DNA from: Meira nashicola
Taxonomy: Eukaryota > Basidiomycota > Exobasidiomycetes > Exobasidiales > Brachybasidiaceae
Length of the DNA: 64,000 nucleotides
Assembly: GCA_001600355.1 (NCBI GenBank)
Contig: BCJU01000001.1
Coordinates: 1,819,178 to 1,883,177 of the forward strand
Reading direction: 5' to 3'
Below, in pieces: positions 9,515 to 19,308 of the stretch (position 1 is its first letter; every line of letters begins with the position of its first letter). Below the pieces are notes generated by a model. That model worked only from the letters and a program-made list of their open reading frames with translations, searched no databases and was not told the origin of the DNA. Position numbers and translations under genes: made by a program.

Positions 9515-12034
9515 ATGGATAAAGAAGTATTTGACGTCCTCCTTGCCCTAGCAAGCCTACCGCCGGCTTCTTTTGCCTCATCAGAGACACCAATCTCAAA
9601 CGTCTTTCTTCAAAGACGTACGTCAGTGGGAACATGCACTCCCAGAATTCCACTTGTGGCTTGGGCAATCGTAACAAAACAGCCATTACTTCCTTCCTCA
9701 ACATCTTCTGTACCACAGATAGAAAGCATCGATAAAGATCTACGGAGTGTGATAAAGAGAATGAGTTATCCTTTCGAACCTTTTAGGCCACGAAACACAT
9801 TGGAGAGATGGTTTTGCGTTTTGCAAGACATAGATTCGGAAAGTCCAGATAAAGAATGGATAAGTCTCGGTAAAGATTTTGGCAATTATGAATCAGGAAT
9901 GAAACTTTGGAAAGCAATTCATGAAAGTGGTTTGGATTCAATTACTTCAAAAGCTTTATGGATTCATTACTTTTTCTTTTTTGCAAGAACGCATGGAACG
10001 ATTAGTAGAAAGTTTCCAGGAATATGTGAACCACGTTTATCAACTGAAAAGATGGTTTTACAAGCTATGAATGATATTGAAAACAAACCAAATTGGCAAG
10101 AAAAGATACACGATCCAACAATCGTATCAAAATGGCGTCAAGAGTGTACAGAACAGGGATTTATTACTTCAATGTTTGATTGGATGATGGGAGCATTGCG
10201 ATTAAAAGCTAAAAGCAAGGAAGAAAAGACTGGCATTGAAATGTCACCTCCTCCTTCAGTCTTTCATTCGGATATCATTGTTGACGAAAATTTACAAACT
10301 AAGCTTAATGAAGGTTTTTGTAAACTCAAGAAGATTGATGAAAGATTTTACGATTGGCATCCTGGCTCAAAAGAGATGGTACTTGACCTTGTGCATCCTT
10401 CAATGTATTGCTTAGCAACAGGTCGATCTCATTTGGTCGACATTTCCAACCGTCAAATTGATCCACTTGCGCTGGCCAAAGATTTTCTTTCGTGGTACAA
10501 AGGCTTGCAAGGTGATCGCACTTCTACTCTATTCAACCAAGACACAAAAACATTCCGCGATCATGGTAGTATTGCAGCCCAACCTGCCTGGATTTCGCCT
10601 CAAGATAAGTCATTCCTTAATCTACCGTACATTTCAGACGAAGTAGTGGAACATCAGTATCAATGGCTACCGGCAGATATGCGTATCGATTCAAAGCGTC
10701 AAGCAAAATTCCTATCTTACGTCAATTCTCTGAAAAATTCAGATCTTTATTCTCCTCTTCAAGAATTGGTATCGGCATTCATTCCAATGTTTGAAATTGT
10801 TTTGACCTTTCAAGAAGATGAGTGTTTAGAACATCATATTCATGGTCCCGATTATCTTGAACATTTTAGACCCAAAGATTTTGAAAACATTGCACCGGAA
10901 CAATATTTTGATATAAAATCCGTTGAAGAATTTCGAGAATGGAAAGAGAAGCTTTTGAAAGAAGGAAAAGAAATACCACCTTGTCCACCTTCTGAATACG
11001 AAGATGAAGAAGAGGATGAGGATGAAATAGAGGAAAGACACTGGCATTCTGTACGAACGTTTATACCTCCCGAAGTGAGCCCATTTGAAGCGCCTGATTA
11101 CGATAATGTCAAATGGGTAAAATTACACGATAAAACGATTCAAATCATCTTCAAATTAGCAAGTGTTGAACTTACACCAGAGAAACCTGAATATGAAGGT
11201 GGTGTATGGCACGTAGAAGGAACGTATTCGGAAGAGATTTGTGCAACAGGAATTTATTATTTGGACAGTGACAATATCACCGATCCAACTTTGCATTTTC
11301 GTCAAAGGATAGAAGAGAATACTTTGACAGAATGGAATTATGAACAAAATCAATTCGAACATATGAACAGATTATTCGGTCATGTACAAAATGGTGATGA
11401 TAGCGTACAAAGTATGTTTGTTCAATTAGGTCATCTTTCAACACCTTCAAAACGTGCAATCGTTTTTCCCAATACTATGCAACATAAACTTTCGCCTTTC
11501 AAGCTAATTGATCCGTCTAAACCAGGTCATAGAAGGATGATCGTTATGTTTTTGGTAAATCCACATTCTAGGATCACATCAACGGCAGAACTTGTTCAAC
11601 AACAATGCAATGAACGTGAAACGGCTTTTGCTTTTGGAACGACTGTTGATCAATTACCAAATATAAAACTAGGTAATTTGAGTTTTGATGTTTCAGATTT
11701 AATAATGAGAGAAATGTTGGGAAAATCAAAAGAAGCATTTGAAAGATTCAAAAAGATTGTTCAAACCAGAAAAGAAGAAAGTAAAGAAAAGCCCAATTGG
11801 CAAGTACTAAATGAAAGAAGAGAAAGAGACGATCGAATTGAAGATGGAGAAGGAACGGAAGAAGAAATTGAACAACAAAGAAAAGAAAGATTTCGAGAAG
11901 TCGTCGATTTTTCAGCTCCAATGACTTATGAAGAAGCTTGCTGGCATCGCGCAAGATTGATGCAGCAAAGAAGCCAAATAATGGAAGACTTTATGAGAGA
12001 TGATGAATATGGATGGAATCTATGCGAGCACTAA
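9515..12034 (+). CDS. DUF4246-family protein (putative Fe(II)/2-oxoglutarate-type fold)
   Basis: Single exon, 839 residues, starting at the first ATG after a TATA box. The C-terminal two thirds match my recollection of the fungal DUF4246 family: the HIHGPDYLEHF region near 445, an acidic linker around 490-510, the segment GGVWHVEGTYSEE, and the long strand segment around PGHRRMIVMFLVNPH. H566 and E568 (HxE), distal H657 and an arginine at 673/674 have the order and spacing of a double-stranded beta-helix dioxygenase site. The biochemical activity of the family is not established, so a dioxygenase role is inference. It lies tail-to-tail with the PPZ phosphatase gene. The N-terminal 100 residues are less conserved in appearance. 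Confidence 0.75.
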   Translation: MDKEVFDVLLALASLPPASFASSETPISNVFLQRRTSVGTCTPRIPLVAWAIVTKQPLLPSSTSSVPQIESIDKDLRSVIKRMSYPFEPFRPRNTLERWFCVLQDIDSESPDKEWISLGKDFGNYESGMKLWKAIHESGLDSITSKALWIHYFFFFARTHGTISRKFPGICEPRLSTEKMVLQAMNDIENKPNWQEKIHDPTIVSKWRQECTEQGFITSMFDWMMGALRLKAKSKEEKTGIEMSPPPSVFHSDIIVDENLQTKLNEGFCKLKKIDERFYDWHPGSKEMVLDLVHPSMYCLATGRSHLVDISNRQIDPLALAKDFLSWYKGLQGDRTSTLFNQDTKTFRDHGSIAAQPAWISPQDKSFLNLPYISDEVVEHQYQWLPADMRIDSKRQAKFLSYVNSLKNSDLYSPLQELVSAFIPMFEIVLTFQEDECLEHHIHGPDYLEHFRPKDFENIAPEQYFDIKSVEEFREWKEKLLKEGKEIPPCPPSEYEDEEEDEDEIEERHWHSVRTFIPPEVSPFEAPDYDNVKWVKLHDKTIQIIFKLASVELTPEKPEYEGGVWHVEGTYSEEICATGIYYLDSDNITDPTLHFRQRIEENTLTEWNYEQNQFEHMNRLFGHVQNGDDSVQSMFVQLGHLSTPSKRAIVFPNTMQHKLSPFKLIDPSKPGHRRMIVMFLVNPHSRITSTAELVQQQCNERETAFAFGTTVDQLPNIKLGNLSFDVSDLIMREMLGKSKEAFERFKKIVQTRKEESKEKPNWQVLNERRERDDRIEDGEGTEEEIEQQRKERFREVVDFSAPMTYEEACWHRARLMQQRSQIMEDFMRDDEYGWNLCEH

Positions 12035-12398
12035 GGTCATTCCTAGCAATTCACAAAGCTGATGTCATAATGTATATTTCTCATCAATTAAGTACAGCGA
12101 ACATATTTCTTTTATTACCATGGAAGAGCGGGGAAATGTTTGTCAAAGCGTGATTAAAATTCGACCGATGTTTTTGATGTTTCAATGACGACGGTTGAAG
12201 CGGAAATGCTGAAAGGTGTGAATGAAGTTGTAAGGCGGCGCTACCAGTGACAAAAGATATGATGATAACCTTGAATCGAAAAATCCTTTTCCGAATGACA
12301 AAGGTGAATGTCGAGCATTGATTCGTTAGAGTATGTTAAACAGATAAAAAAAGTCTGTGTAGACAAAGCAAAGAGATTACAGAAATCCCACTCAAATC
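12035..12398. other. Convergent intergenic spacer between the DUF4246 and PPZ genes
   Basis: 364 bases shared as 3' flanks of two convergent genes. No frame of interest, hairpin terminator or repeat was seen. Confidence 0.5.
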
Positions 12399-13955
12399 TC
12401 ACCGCCGCCTTTTATTCTTGGCCATCTCTTTCTTCAACGCTGCTCCATCCAACGGCTTCAAGAGCTCAAAAGCGCATAAAAGATCTTCTGATACGCTCAT
12501 CACTGCACCAAAATTATCAAATTCTCCACAGTAGTTGGGGGCACTGAAAATCGTCACCAGTGTTCGCTCATTCCAAAATTCGTATCCATCTTCCACCACC
12601 ATGTGCGCTCGACAGATCAGATCGAAATCGTATTGTGCCAAGAATTGCTGGATAACTGCTTTTCCGAAACAATAACTGACCCCTCTCTCATTATCTTCCC
12701 AATCGAGCGCAGTATCACTTGGATCTGACCAAAGAAGATCGTTCAGTAATCCATAATCCGGAACATCCGTCGGTCTTTCAATCCTTCTGATATCGTCCAT
12801 ATTCGACAAGGAAGGGCTCAAACCACCATGTACACAGAATATCTTGGAAGCAACGACTGCTGCGATAGGTAAAGTGTTGAAAACATCAATGAACGTCTTC
12901 CAGATCTTGATATTGACTCGTCTCTTGCATTCATCATAGAATCCGTAAACGCGGGTCACATTTGCGCATTCGTGATTGCCGCGAAGCAAGAAAAAGTTTT
13001 CTGGATACTTGATTTTGTAACATAGCAATAGAAGAATCGTCTCTAAACTTTGCTTTCCACGATCAACGTAATCTCCCAGGAAGAGGTAATTGCTCTGTGG
13101 TGGGTATCCGCACATTTCGAATAAACGCAAAAGATCCTGATATTGACCATGCGTATCTCCAACAATCTTGACCGGTGGGGACAATTCAATCAAAGTTGGC
13201 TGAGAGAGAAAGACTTCACGTGCGGCTGTACAAACTGCAGTAATCTCTGCGTTCTTCAGAGCTGGCTTGGGTAGTTTTGAGGTGGAATATCCTGCTTCCA
13301 ATAGACGTGCAATCATATCGTCAATATCAAATGTGCGCACTGAATCGCCTGTCGAATTTCCAGCCGATGCTGCATTGACGCCCTGTCCATTACTGGATCC
13401 ATTTCCGGCGCTCCATGGTCTTCCTTGACCGCCACTACCGCTTGCACCACCAGTGTTGGCCAAAATAGTTTGCGTTGTCGGTATACCGGGTGGGGATGAG
13501 TGAGCAGCTTGTGCAGCGGCTTGTGCTGCTGGTGATGTGCTGCTCTGTACGGAAGAAGAAAATTGATTCGTAGGGCTCGTAGATTCTCCACCTGCTCCAT
13601 TGAAACCATCACCTTCTCCACCTCCATTTAGAGCAGAAGTAGAATTAGAAGGAGAAGGAAGCGGACTTTCATGCTTGCTTAAGCCACCGCTTTTTTCAAT
13701 CTTGACGGGAGACGCTCTACCTCCATGGGGATCATCAGGTTGTGAAGCTGCTGAAAGGCTGCTTTTTGGCCTATTGCGTGAAGATGCGGCAGCAGCTGCT
13801 GCTTGTGTGGTAGATCCTGAACGCTGTCTAGCGCTATTGAAAGAGCCATCAGCACCGACAGAAGAATCATCTGCAGCACCTAGGGTACTAAAGCTTTCAT
13901 CTCCATCGCCCGATTTAGATTTCCCTTTGACCATTCGGCTAAGAGATTTGAACAT
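12399..13955 (-). CDS. PPZ1: PPZ-type serine/threonine protein phosphatase catalytic subunit
   Basis: Single exon, 518 residues. The C-terminal 305 residues are a complete PP1/PPZ phosphatase core with metal-binding motifs GDTHG (266-270), GDYVDRG, RGNHE (325-329) and HGGLSP, plus [32 protein letters not shown] and [12 protein letters not shown] match PPZ rather than PP1. The first 210 residues are Ser/Gly/Ala-rich and disordered, as in Ppz1 and Ppz2. Known role: PPZ controls potassium and sodium homeostasis, cell-wall integrity and cell-cycle entry, and is inhibited by Hal3. Oddities: the protein starts MFKSLSRM, so the usual Gly2 myristoylation signal is missing, and the first motif has Thr where Val or Ile is usual. 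No upstream exon starting Met-Gly was found. Confidence 0.93.
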   Translation of the reverse strand: MFKSLSRMVKGKSKSGDGDESFSTLGAADDSSVGADGSFNSARQRSGSTTQAAAAAASSRNRPKSSLSAASQPDDPHGGRASPVKIEKSGGLSKHESPLPSPSNSTSALNGGGEGDGFNGAGGESTSPTNQFSSSVQSSTSPAAQAAAQAAHSSPPGIPTTQTILANTGGASGSGGQGRPWSAGNGSSNGQGVNAASAGNSTGDSVRTFDIDDMIARLLEAGYSTSKLPKPALKNAEITAVCTAAREVFLSQPTLIELSPPVKIVGDTHGQYQDLLRLFEMCGYPPQSNYLFLGDYVDRGKQSLETILLLLCYKIKYPENFFLLRGNHECANVTRVYGFYDECKRRVNIKIWKTFIDVFNTLPIAAVVASKIFCVHGGLSPSLSNMDDIRRIERPTDVPDYGLLNDLLWSDPSDTALDWEDNERGVSYCFGKAVIQQFLAQYDFDLICRAHMVVEDGYEFWNERTLVTIFSAPNYCGEFDNFGAVMSVSEDLLCAFELLKPLDGAALKKEMAKNKRRR

Positions 13956-15488
13956 GTTGAAGGATAAGGTAAATAGGGCGAGAAATGGTGTGTATCGTCT
14001 AGGTCTGATGTATGCTTATCTGTAAATTTGATGATGTTGATCTCTGAAGAAGATAAAGTCGAATTACTATTCTACGCGCAATGACGAACGTGATTGCTGG
14101 CAATGAGAATATACTTCAAATGCGGAGCAAAGAGCCGTAAGAAATAAAAAGGACAAGCTGAGAATTGATTCACTCTTTCTTGATACGCGCAAGCCTTTTG
14201 TTTTGTACCTTTGAGGGTATGTAAGATGTGAGTTGAATGCAAATTCGGTGCCGCTTATAAGTGATAAATTACGCCAAATGGTGAATCAACTGCAATGATT
14301 TGCTCTATTGTCTATTGATCTTCCACAGATTTTGAGCTTCGTTTCTTCAAGATCTTTGCTGATATGTGAGCCGTTGAAGATTACCAGTGATTGTGATGTT
14401 CGTACGGATTAATCAGGTGGTCAAAGCTCCGAGACAATGATCGTCCAAAGAAAAGGTGCCGATAAAGCAACCGTAATTGAAAGTAAGGTGGACGGAAGAC
14501 GATGATCCTTTTCACGCTGTTTGACCAAGAAGATCCTCTTTTGAAAGAAAACAATTTGTTGATTTACGGTCGGCTTGATGTAGTGGGGAAAGGGAGGAGA
14601 AGCTCAATGAAAGAATACTGTGCTTTACTTGCCAAAACGTTTGGCGTGGGTGTGTAATAAATGTATGTACAGTAGGTATGTATGCGCTGTGCACAATTCT
14701 CGGGCAGCCGAATTATACCAGTATGTTTTGCGCGAATATACACAACACTACTCACACACGATCTCATGACCGCGCCAGAGGGGCACCAATAAGCCCTATT
14801 CTTTGTACATATATTGACTGTAATTCCTCTGCCTCCTTATTTGCCCTTTTTTTCTTTTACTTTTGGCGCGCTCACAAAACTGTACGCGTTCAACGCTAAG
14901 CCATTGCGGAAGAGAGCACAGTAAAGGAGGGCCTGCCTTTTTAAGCTCAAAAGAAAAGGATGGATAAAGGGGGGACTACTAAGCTTTAATATGTTGCATG
15001 AAATGGGATCCGTTACGAAGAAGCCACGAAATAATCCAAGACTCGGTGGTCTAATCCTCAATGCTAATCATCATATTTATAGGTTACATTTTCTTACGAA
15101 CAACACAGACTGCTCAATTATAATACGCACGAGACAAAGAGCGGCACACCTCTTCTATTTTACTCAATGAAAAATAAAAGGAAATGAAGACTGTGTCTAA
15201 GCGGGCCAAGACACGATAAGACAAAAAAATGCGCTTTAGCTGCACACGTAGACTAGACTGTGTATTGCCTACAAGCAAAAGTGGGGCAGAGGGTCAACTG
15301 ACTGTCAATTAATTAAGAAAATAAAAAATAAGCTAATTAAACTTGCTTGCTCTTCGGAGATATTTATACCGAGATGCGTTTCGCTGCAAGATAACATAAT
15401 TCTATGCGTATGGTGTGTATTTGTGTGGAGTACGACAGGCTTGAATGGTGATGAAAAAGATGATCGCTTTCTTTTCATTCAAGAAGAA
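13956..15488. other. 1.5-kb intergenic region between divergent PPZ and methyltransferase genes
   Basis: This region must hold two promoters. A copy of ATTACGCC, within a longer match to the copy near position 589, lies at 14268-14275. No reading frame with convincing coding character was found. The short frames at 14500-15060 are low in typical coding composition. Confidence 0.45.
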
Positions 15489-16579
15489 ATGTTATCACAA
15501 AGGGAAATCTTGGCCGGAATCTTGATCACTAGCACAAGTACAGTAATTGTTGGAGGATTAGCGCTAAAATGGATCTTCCCGATTCCTAAATCTCTTCCAG
15601 ATCGATTAGATCGAATCGCGGAAGATGCGGTAGAGATTGATAATGATGAATTATATGAAAACTTTGACTGGTGGCACGTAAGTAAGACAAAATAATTGAC
15701 GACCTATCCATTCTGACTCAAATATTTTTGCCCATGTAGGAAAATAATCCACTTATGTTTGCCAATGCAGCTAGGGTACCGTTCTTCTTGCAAACGCTTT
15801 CACAACATTTTAACAAAGGAGATCACATCAATTATAATTCACTCGAAAATAAAAAGATTTTGGATATTGGCTGCGGAGGAGGATTAGTAACTGAAGAACT
15901 CGCAAAACACACAAAAGCAAAAGTGATTGGTATGTATAGATTTATGTTCTCATGATATAGGAGCTAATATCCAAATAATTCATAACCTCCTTTTTGCAGG
16001 AATAGACTTGTCTAAACAGTCAATAGCCAAAGCAAGACAACATTCACCATTCACTGTCAATCGTCTAGCATACGTCGTTGGATCAGCTTATGAGCTACCT
16101 TTCGCCGATGATTCAATTGATGCAATCGTTTGTAGTGATGTTTTCGAGCATCTACACGACGTTCCATTAGCAATGCGAGAGATGCACAGGGTGTTACGCA
16201 AAGGGGGCATGTTGGTCTACGATACTGTGAATCGGACCTTTTTCTCCTGGTACGGTACAATCGTTATCGCGCAAAATCTTTTGCATTATGTTCCCGATCA
16301 TTCTCATGATTGGCGAATGTATATTCGTCCAGAAGAGATGCAACGTGCCGCTCAACAAGCTGGTTTAAAACATGCTCCTTTGACTTCTATATGCGGTATG
16401 CGACCAACATTGGCACTTCCGTGGACTATCGCGCATAGATTATCCAAAGGGGCGGGTATGTGGTCAATTTTTGACAAATGGACATTGACATCCATTCAGC
16501 AAGCCTCCTACCTTTCCTCATGTACCAAAGACTGAATTCCTACTTGTATCATCACCATTGTATAATATACATCTCGTAA
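15489..16579 (+). CDS. UbiG/COQ3-like SAM-dependent O-methyltransferase with N-terminal membrane anchor
   Basis: Exons 15489-15677, 15740-15929 and 16000 onward. The 62-nt and 70-nt introns have GTAAGT/TAG and GTATGT/CAG ends. The first in-frame ATG is 15489. The end is ambiguous. Read through, translation stops at 16535. If a 44-nt intron (16456-16499) is removed, it stops at 16579. Both give 304 residues. A hydrophobic segment lies at 7-26. Motif I, ILDIGCGGG, is at 103-111, followed by GIDLSKQS, CSDVFEHLHD, RVLRKGGMLVYDTVNRT and HDWRMYIRPEE, all characteristic of the UbiG family. UbiG/Coq3 methylates ring hydroxyls in ubiquinone synthesis. The FEHLHD and DTVNRT versions recall bacterial UbiG relatives more than Coq3. 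It could be an uncharacterised paralogue or an acquired gene. Confidence 0.8.
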
Positions 16580-16611
16580 CAATGTCATCTTTCCTCCTTT
16601 CGAACGACATT

Positions 16612-17265
16612 TCAGGCAAGTAAAGCCTCGCGAGTTGGTTCTTGTATCTCTTCCTCTTCCTCTTCGGTTGGCGCGGATACTGGCTGTGTGGTAGGTGCTG
16701 AGGGCAGATCGATCTTCTTTGCTGGATCTTGAACGGTCTCTTTCACATCAGGAAGTCCCAGTGCTTCACGTTCTAGCAATGCCATTTCTGCATTCACAGC
16801 TTCTTCATCTTCTGCAGTCATCTTTCCAGCTAATGCTTCATCGATCTCTCGTTGATAAGCTTGTGCTTCTGCTGTTTCTTCCATTAATTTGTCCACACTT
16901 TCGATAGTCATTTCCTTGTGAATTTCCTTCAATACAGCATTACCTTGTGCCAATCCGTGCATTACCGATGCTTCGATCTGAGAGAATTCGATATTGGATA
17001 CCAAACCTTCCAATGTTTCTAACTGTGTATCGGTCTTTTGCAATATCGTTTCTTGATACCGCCGCCTCCTCAAAGCAGTCTTTGCTCTCTCCTTATCACC
17101 ACGAACCAAGAATGTTCTAGCAGCATCATGTTCTTTATCGAGAATCAATTGAACCTTTTTTTGATATTGTTTAATCTTATCTCTTTGCAATTTAAGATCC
17201 AAAATTGCACGATCTTGTTTTGTAATCTTTGCTCCCGAACCACCTTTTGAGGTTGTATTGCCCAT
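16612..17265 (-). CDS. VPS20: ESCRT-III subunit Vps20 (CHMP6)
   Basis: 217 residues starting at the ATG at 17265, chosen because it gives MGNTTSKGG, the N-myristoylation signal of Vps20/CHMP6. A 13-codon upstream extension begins with GTG and has no ATG. The body is the expected basic helical hairpin (ITKQDRAILDLKLQRDKIKQYQKK, then RYQETILQKTDTQLETLEGLV) followed by acidic helices (EIDEALAGKMTAEDEEAVNAEMALLE) and an acidic tail. Known role: Vps20 binds ESCRT-II and nucleates Snf7 polymerisation on endosomes. The 3' end is convergent with the methyltransferase gene, with about 30-80 bases between them, so their 3' UTRs probably overlap. Confidence 0.92.
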   Translation of the reverse strand: MGNTTSKGGSGAKITKQDRAILDLKLQRDKIKQYQKKVQLILDKEHDAARTFLVRGDKERAKTALRRRRYQETILQKTDTQLETLEGLVSNIEFSQIEASVMHGLAQGNAVLKEIHKEMTIESVDKLMEETAEAQAYQREIDEALAGKMTAEDEEAVNAEMALLEREALGLPDVKETVQDPAKKIDLPSAPTTQPVSAPTEEEEEEIQEPTREALLA

Positions 17266-17772
17266 CTTTTGTGTCACTCTTTTTGACGATGATGAATGTA
17301 ACACTAGACTAGACTATATGCAGTGTTTATGTTTTCTCTCTCAGGAACACTTGAGCTGCTTTCTAGGCGTACCGCGTACTTACCGTGCTGAAGAAGCCTG
17401 ATGCAGGAATCTGCGCGCCCTCGTCACCGAATTTTGGGATTTAATCTTTATTTCTCCACCTCAACACACAAAATACTCAACCAAGCAAGCCTGCAAAGTG
17501 TGTCGCGTGAAGAAAGTCCCAACCCGCCTGCACTGCCTTGCCAATACAATTTTTTTTATCGAATTTAGCCTAGCGGCTAAAAATACCGTTCGGCGGAGAC
17601 ACACACACACAGATAAGAGCAATTTTGATGCATATGAATATTGCGAGAAGAAGATTTCCGACGATCAAAAGCGCTCATATTCTTTCCTATCGTCTTCCAT
17701 ACAAGTCTTTGCAATCAAGCAAGACATTTAATAGCCTACCAAACCCACCTCTCATATATTCAGCATCACATC
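17266..17772. other. Divergent promoter region between VPS20 and the epimerase gene
   Basis: 507 bases separate two outward-facing start codons, so the region serves both genes. No clear TATA box was seen. A short CA repeat occurs at about 17599-17610. Frames that extend the epimerase upstream begin with TTG and are not supported. Confidence 0.5.
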
Positions 17773-18747
17773 ATGCCGCGTGTACTTGTCGCACCTTCCG
17801 TCTTGGCGGCCGATATGGGCAACTTGAACGAAGAATGCAAACGAATGATGGATGCAGGAGCAGATTGGTTACATATGGACGTGATGGATGGACATTTTGT
17901 TCCTAATTTAGTCTTGGGAGCACCTCCTCTAAGTTCAGTATACAAAGCAGTTCCAGGAATTTTTATGGATTGTCATATGATGGTTACGGAACCAGGAAGA
18001 TGGATTAAAGATATCGCCGAAGCAGGAGGATCAAGTTATACGTTTCATTTAGAAGCTGCTTATGATCCTTTGGATATCGTAAGAAAGATTAAAGCTGCAA
18101 ATATGCGAGCAGCAGTCGCAATTAACCCTGGCACTCCCACAAGTGAAATTTCCAACGAATTGGGAGAATCTGTAGATATGATTCTCGTAATGACCGTTTG
18201 GCCTGGATATGGTGGACAAAAATTCATGCGTGAATGCATGCCAAAAGTTGCAGAATTACGTGCTAGATTTCCAAATCTAGATATTGAAGTTGACGGTGGT
18301 GTTGGACCTAAAACAATCGATCATTGTGCAAATGCAGGCGCAAACGTCTTGGTAGCAGGAACGGCAATCTTTAATGCTGAAAAGCCAAAAGAGGTGATTG
18401 AGTTCTTACGATCGAGATGTGAAGAAGCACAAGAGAGAATAAAAGCTGAACGTGAACAAATTTTATTTGACCCAAGCTCAGCAATTGATGATGAAGAAGG
18501 AGAAGATTTGACAGCTTTAGAAGGTCACAGATCGCGTGCAATGACACCTTTGAGTCACCCTCGTGCATACATCCGAAACCTTGCACTGCGTCGTGATTCT
18601 ACTACGTCAAACGATGCACGTATGATCAAAAGTGGATATGGTGTTCCAAGTCCATCTGTCAGTCGTCGGGGGAGTGAGGTTGCACCGGCTTTAGCTCAAT
18701 TCAATGGTGCCGTGGGAATGACACCGATGGACGAAGCACACGATTGA
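17773..18747 (+). CDS. RPE1: Ribulose-phosphate 3-epimerase with a long C-terminal extension
   Basis: Starts at 17773 (MPRVLVAPSVLAADMGNL), giving 324 residues. The (beta/alpha)8 core contains S9, HMDVMDGHFVPN with D36, DCHMMV, WPGYGGQKF and EVDGGVG with D174. These correspond to the metal-binding and acid/base residues of the family. The enzyme interconverts D-ribulose 5-phosphate and D-xylulose 5-phosphate in the pentose phosphate pathway, in the cytosol. Family members are normally about 220-240 residues and the core here ends near residue 230. The remaining roughly 95 residues are hydrophilic and include RRDSTT and RRGSE, which fit basophilic (PKA-like) kinase sites. The extension is in frame without introns or stops, so it looks genuine. 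Confidence 0.95.
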   Translation: MPRVLVAPSVLAADMGNLNEECKRMMDAGADWLHMDVMDGHFVPNLVLGAPPLSSVYKAVPGIFMDCHMMVTEPGRWIKDIAEAGGSSYTFHLEAAYDPLDIVRKIKAANMRAAVAINPGTPTSEISNELGESVDMILVMTVWPGYGGQKFMRECMPKVAELRARFPNLDIEVDGGVGPKTIDHCANAGANVLVAGTAIFNAEKPKEVIEFLRSRCEEAQERIKAEREQILFDPSSAIDDEEGEDLTALEGHRSRAMTPLSHPRAYIRNLALRRDSTTSNDARMIKSGYGVPSPSVSRRGSEVAPALAQFNGAVGMTPMDEAHD

Positions 18748-19308
18748 TTTGCAAGAGAAAGAAAAGAGCGGGAATCGTTAATATATATCTTCAGTTGTAG
18801 AAAAATTATGTCGAAAGGTGTATATTCCATACTATCTGTGTCTCACAGAGATCATATGATCGCATTATCGGGCTGGAATCCTATTGTAATACATGATACT
18901 TATTGTGACAAGCTCAATGTTTGTATTCTCTGGAGGGAGAAGAATTTGCAAAAATGAATTCAGAGTAAAGTTGCATGCTTGGAAATCGTTTGCCCCTTCC
19001 ACCTTGATGGTTAAAAATGTTCAACAAGAATGATTAGTGCATTCTCACATGTGTTTTTAATCTTCTCTAAACTCTTCTCACACCTTATTTCGGTCAAATG
19101 ATCAGGTAATTGTTGAAAACTTTATTTTTTACATTGATGTTTTTAGCAAGGAAATTGGCGTTACATGGCGTATAACATTTTAGGTAAACAGATTCGCCAG
19201 ATCTTTGAAGCCAGAAGATCCTTTGCGAGAAGGCTGATTTTGCATAGTGTCTGAAAAAAAAATAGAAATGAGGAATTAGGGAACATAGTTCATAGTCCAA
19301 GTATTTAT
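18748..19308. other. Convergent intergenic spacer between the epimerase and TFIIB genes
   Basis: 561 bases of AT-rich 3' flank for two convergent genes, with A/T runs near 19250-19270. I see no coding frame or RNA gene. Confidence 0.5.

Noticed and set aside
15423..15488. Upstream extension of the methyltransferase frame
   Set aside because: It begins with GTG, not ATG. The first in-frame ATG is 15489.
17641..17772. Upstream extension of the epimerase frame
   Set aside because: It begins with TTG. The ATG at 17773 gives the conserved N-terminus directly.
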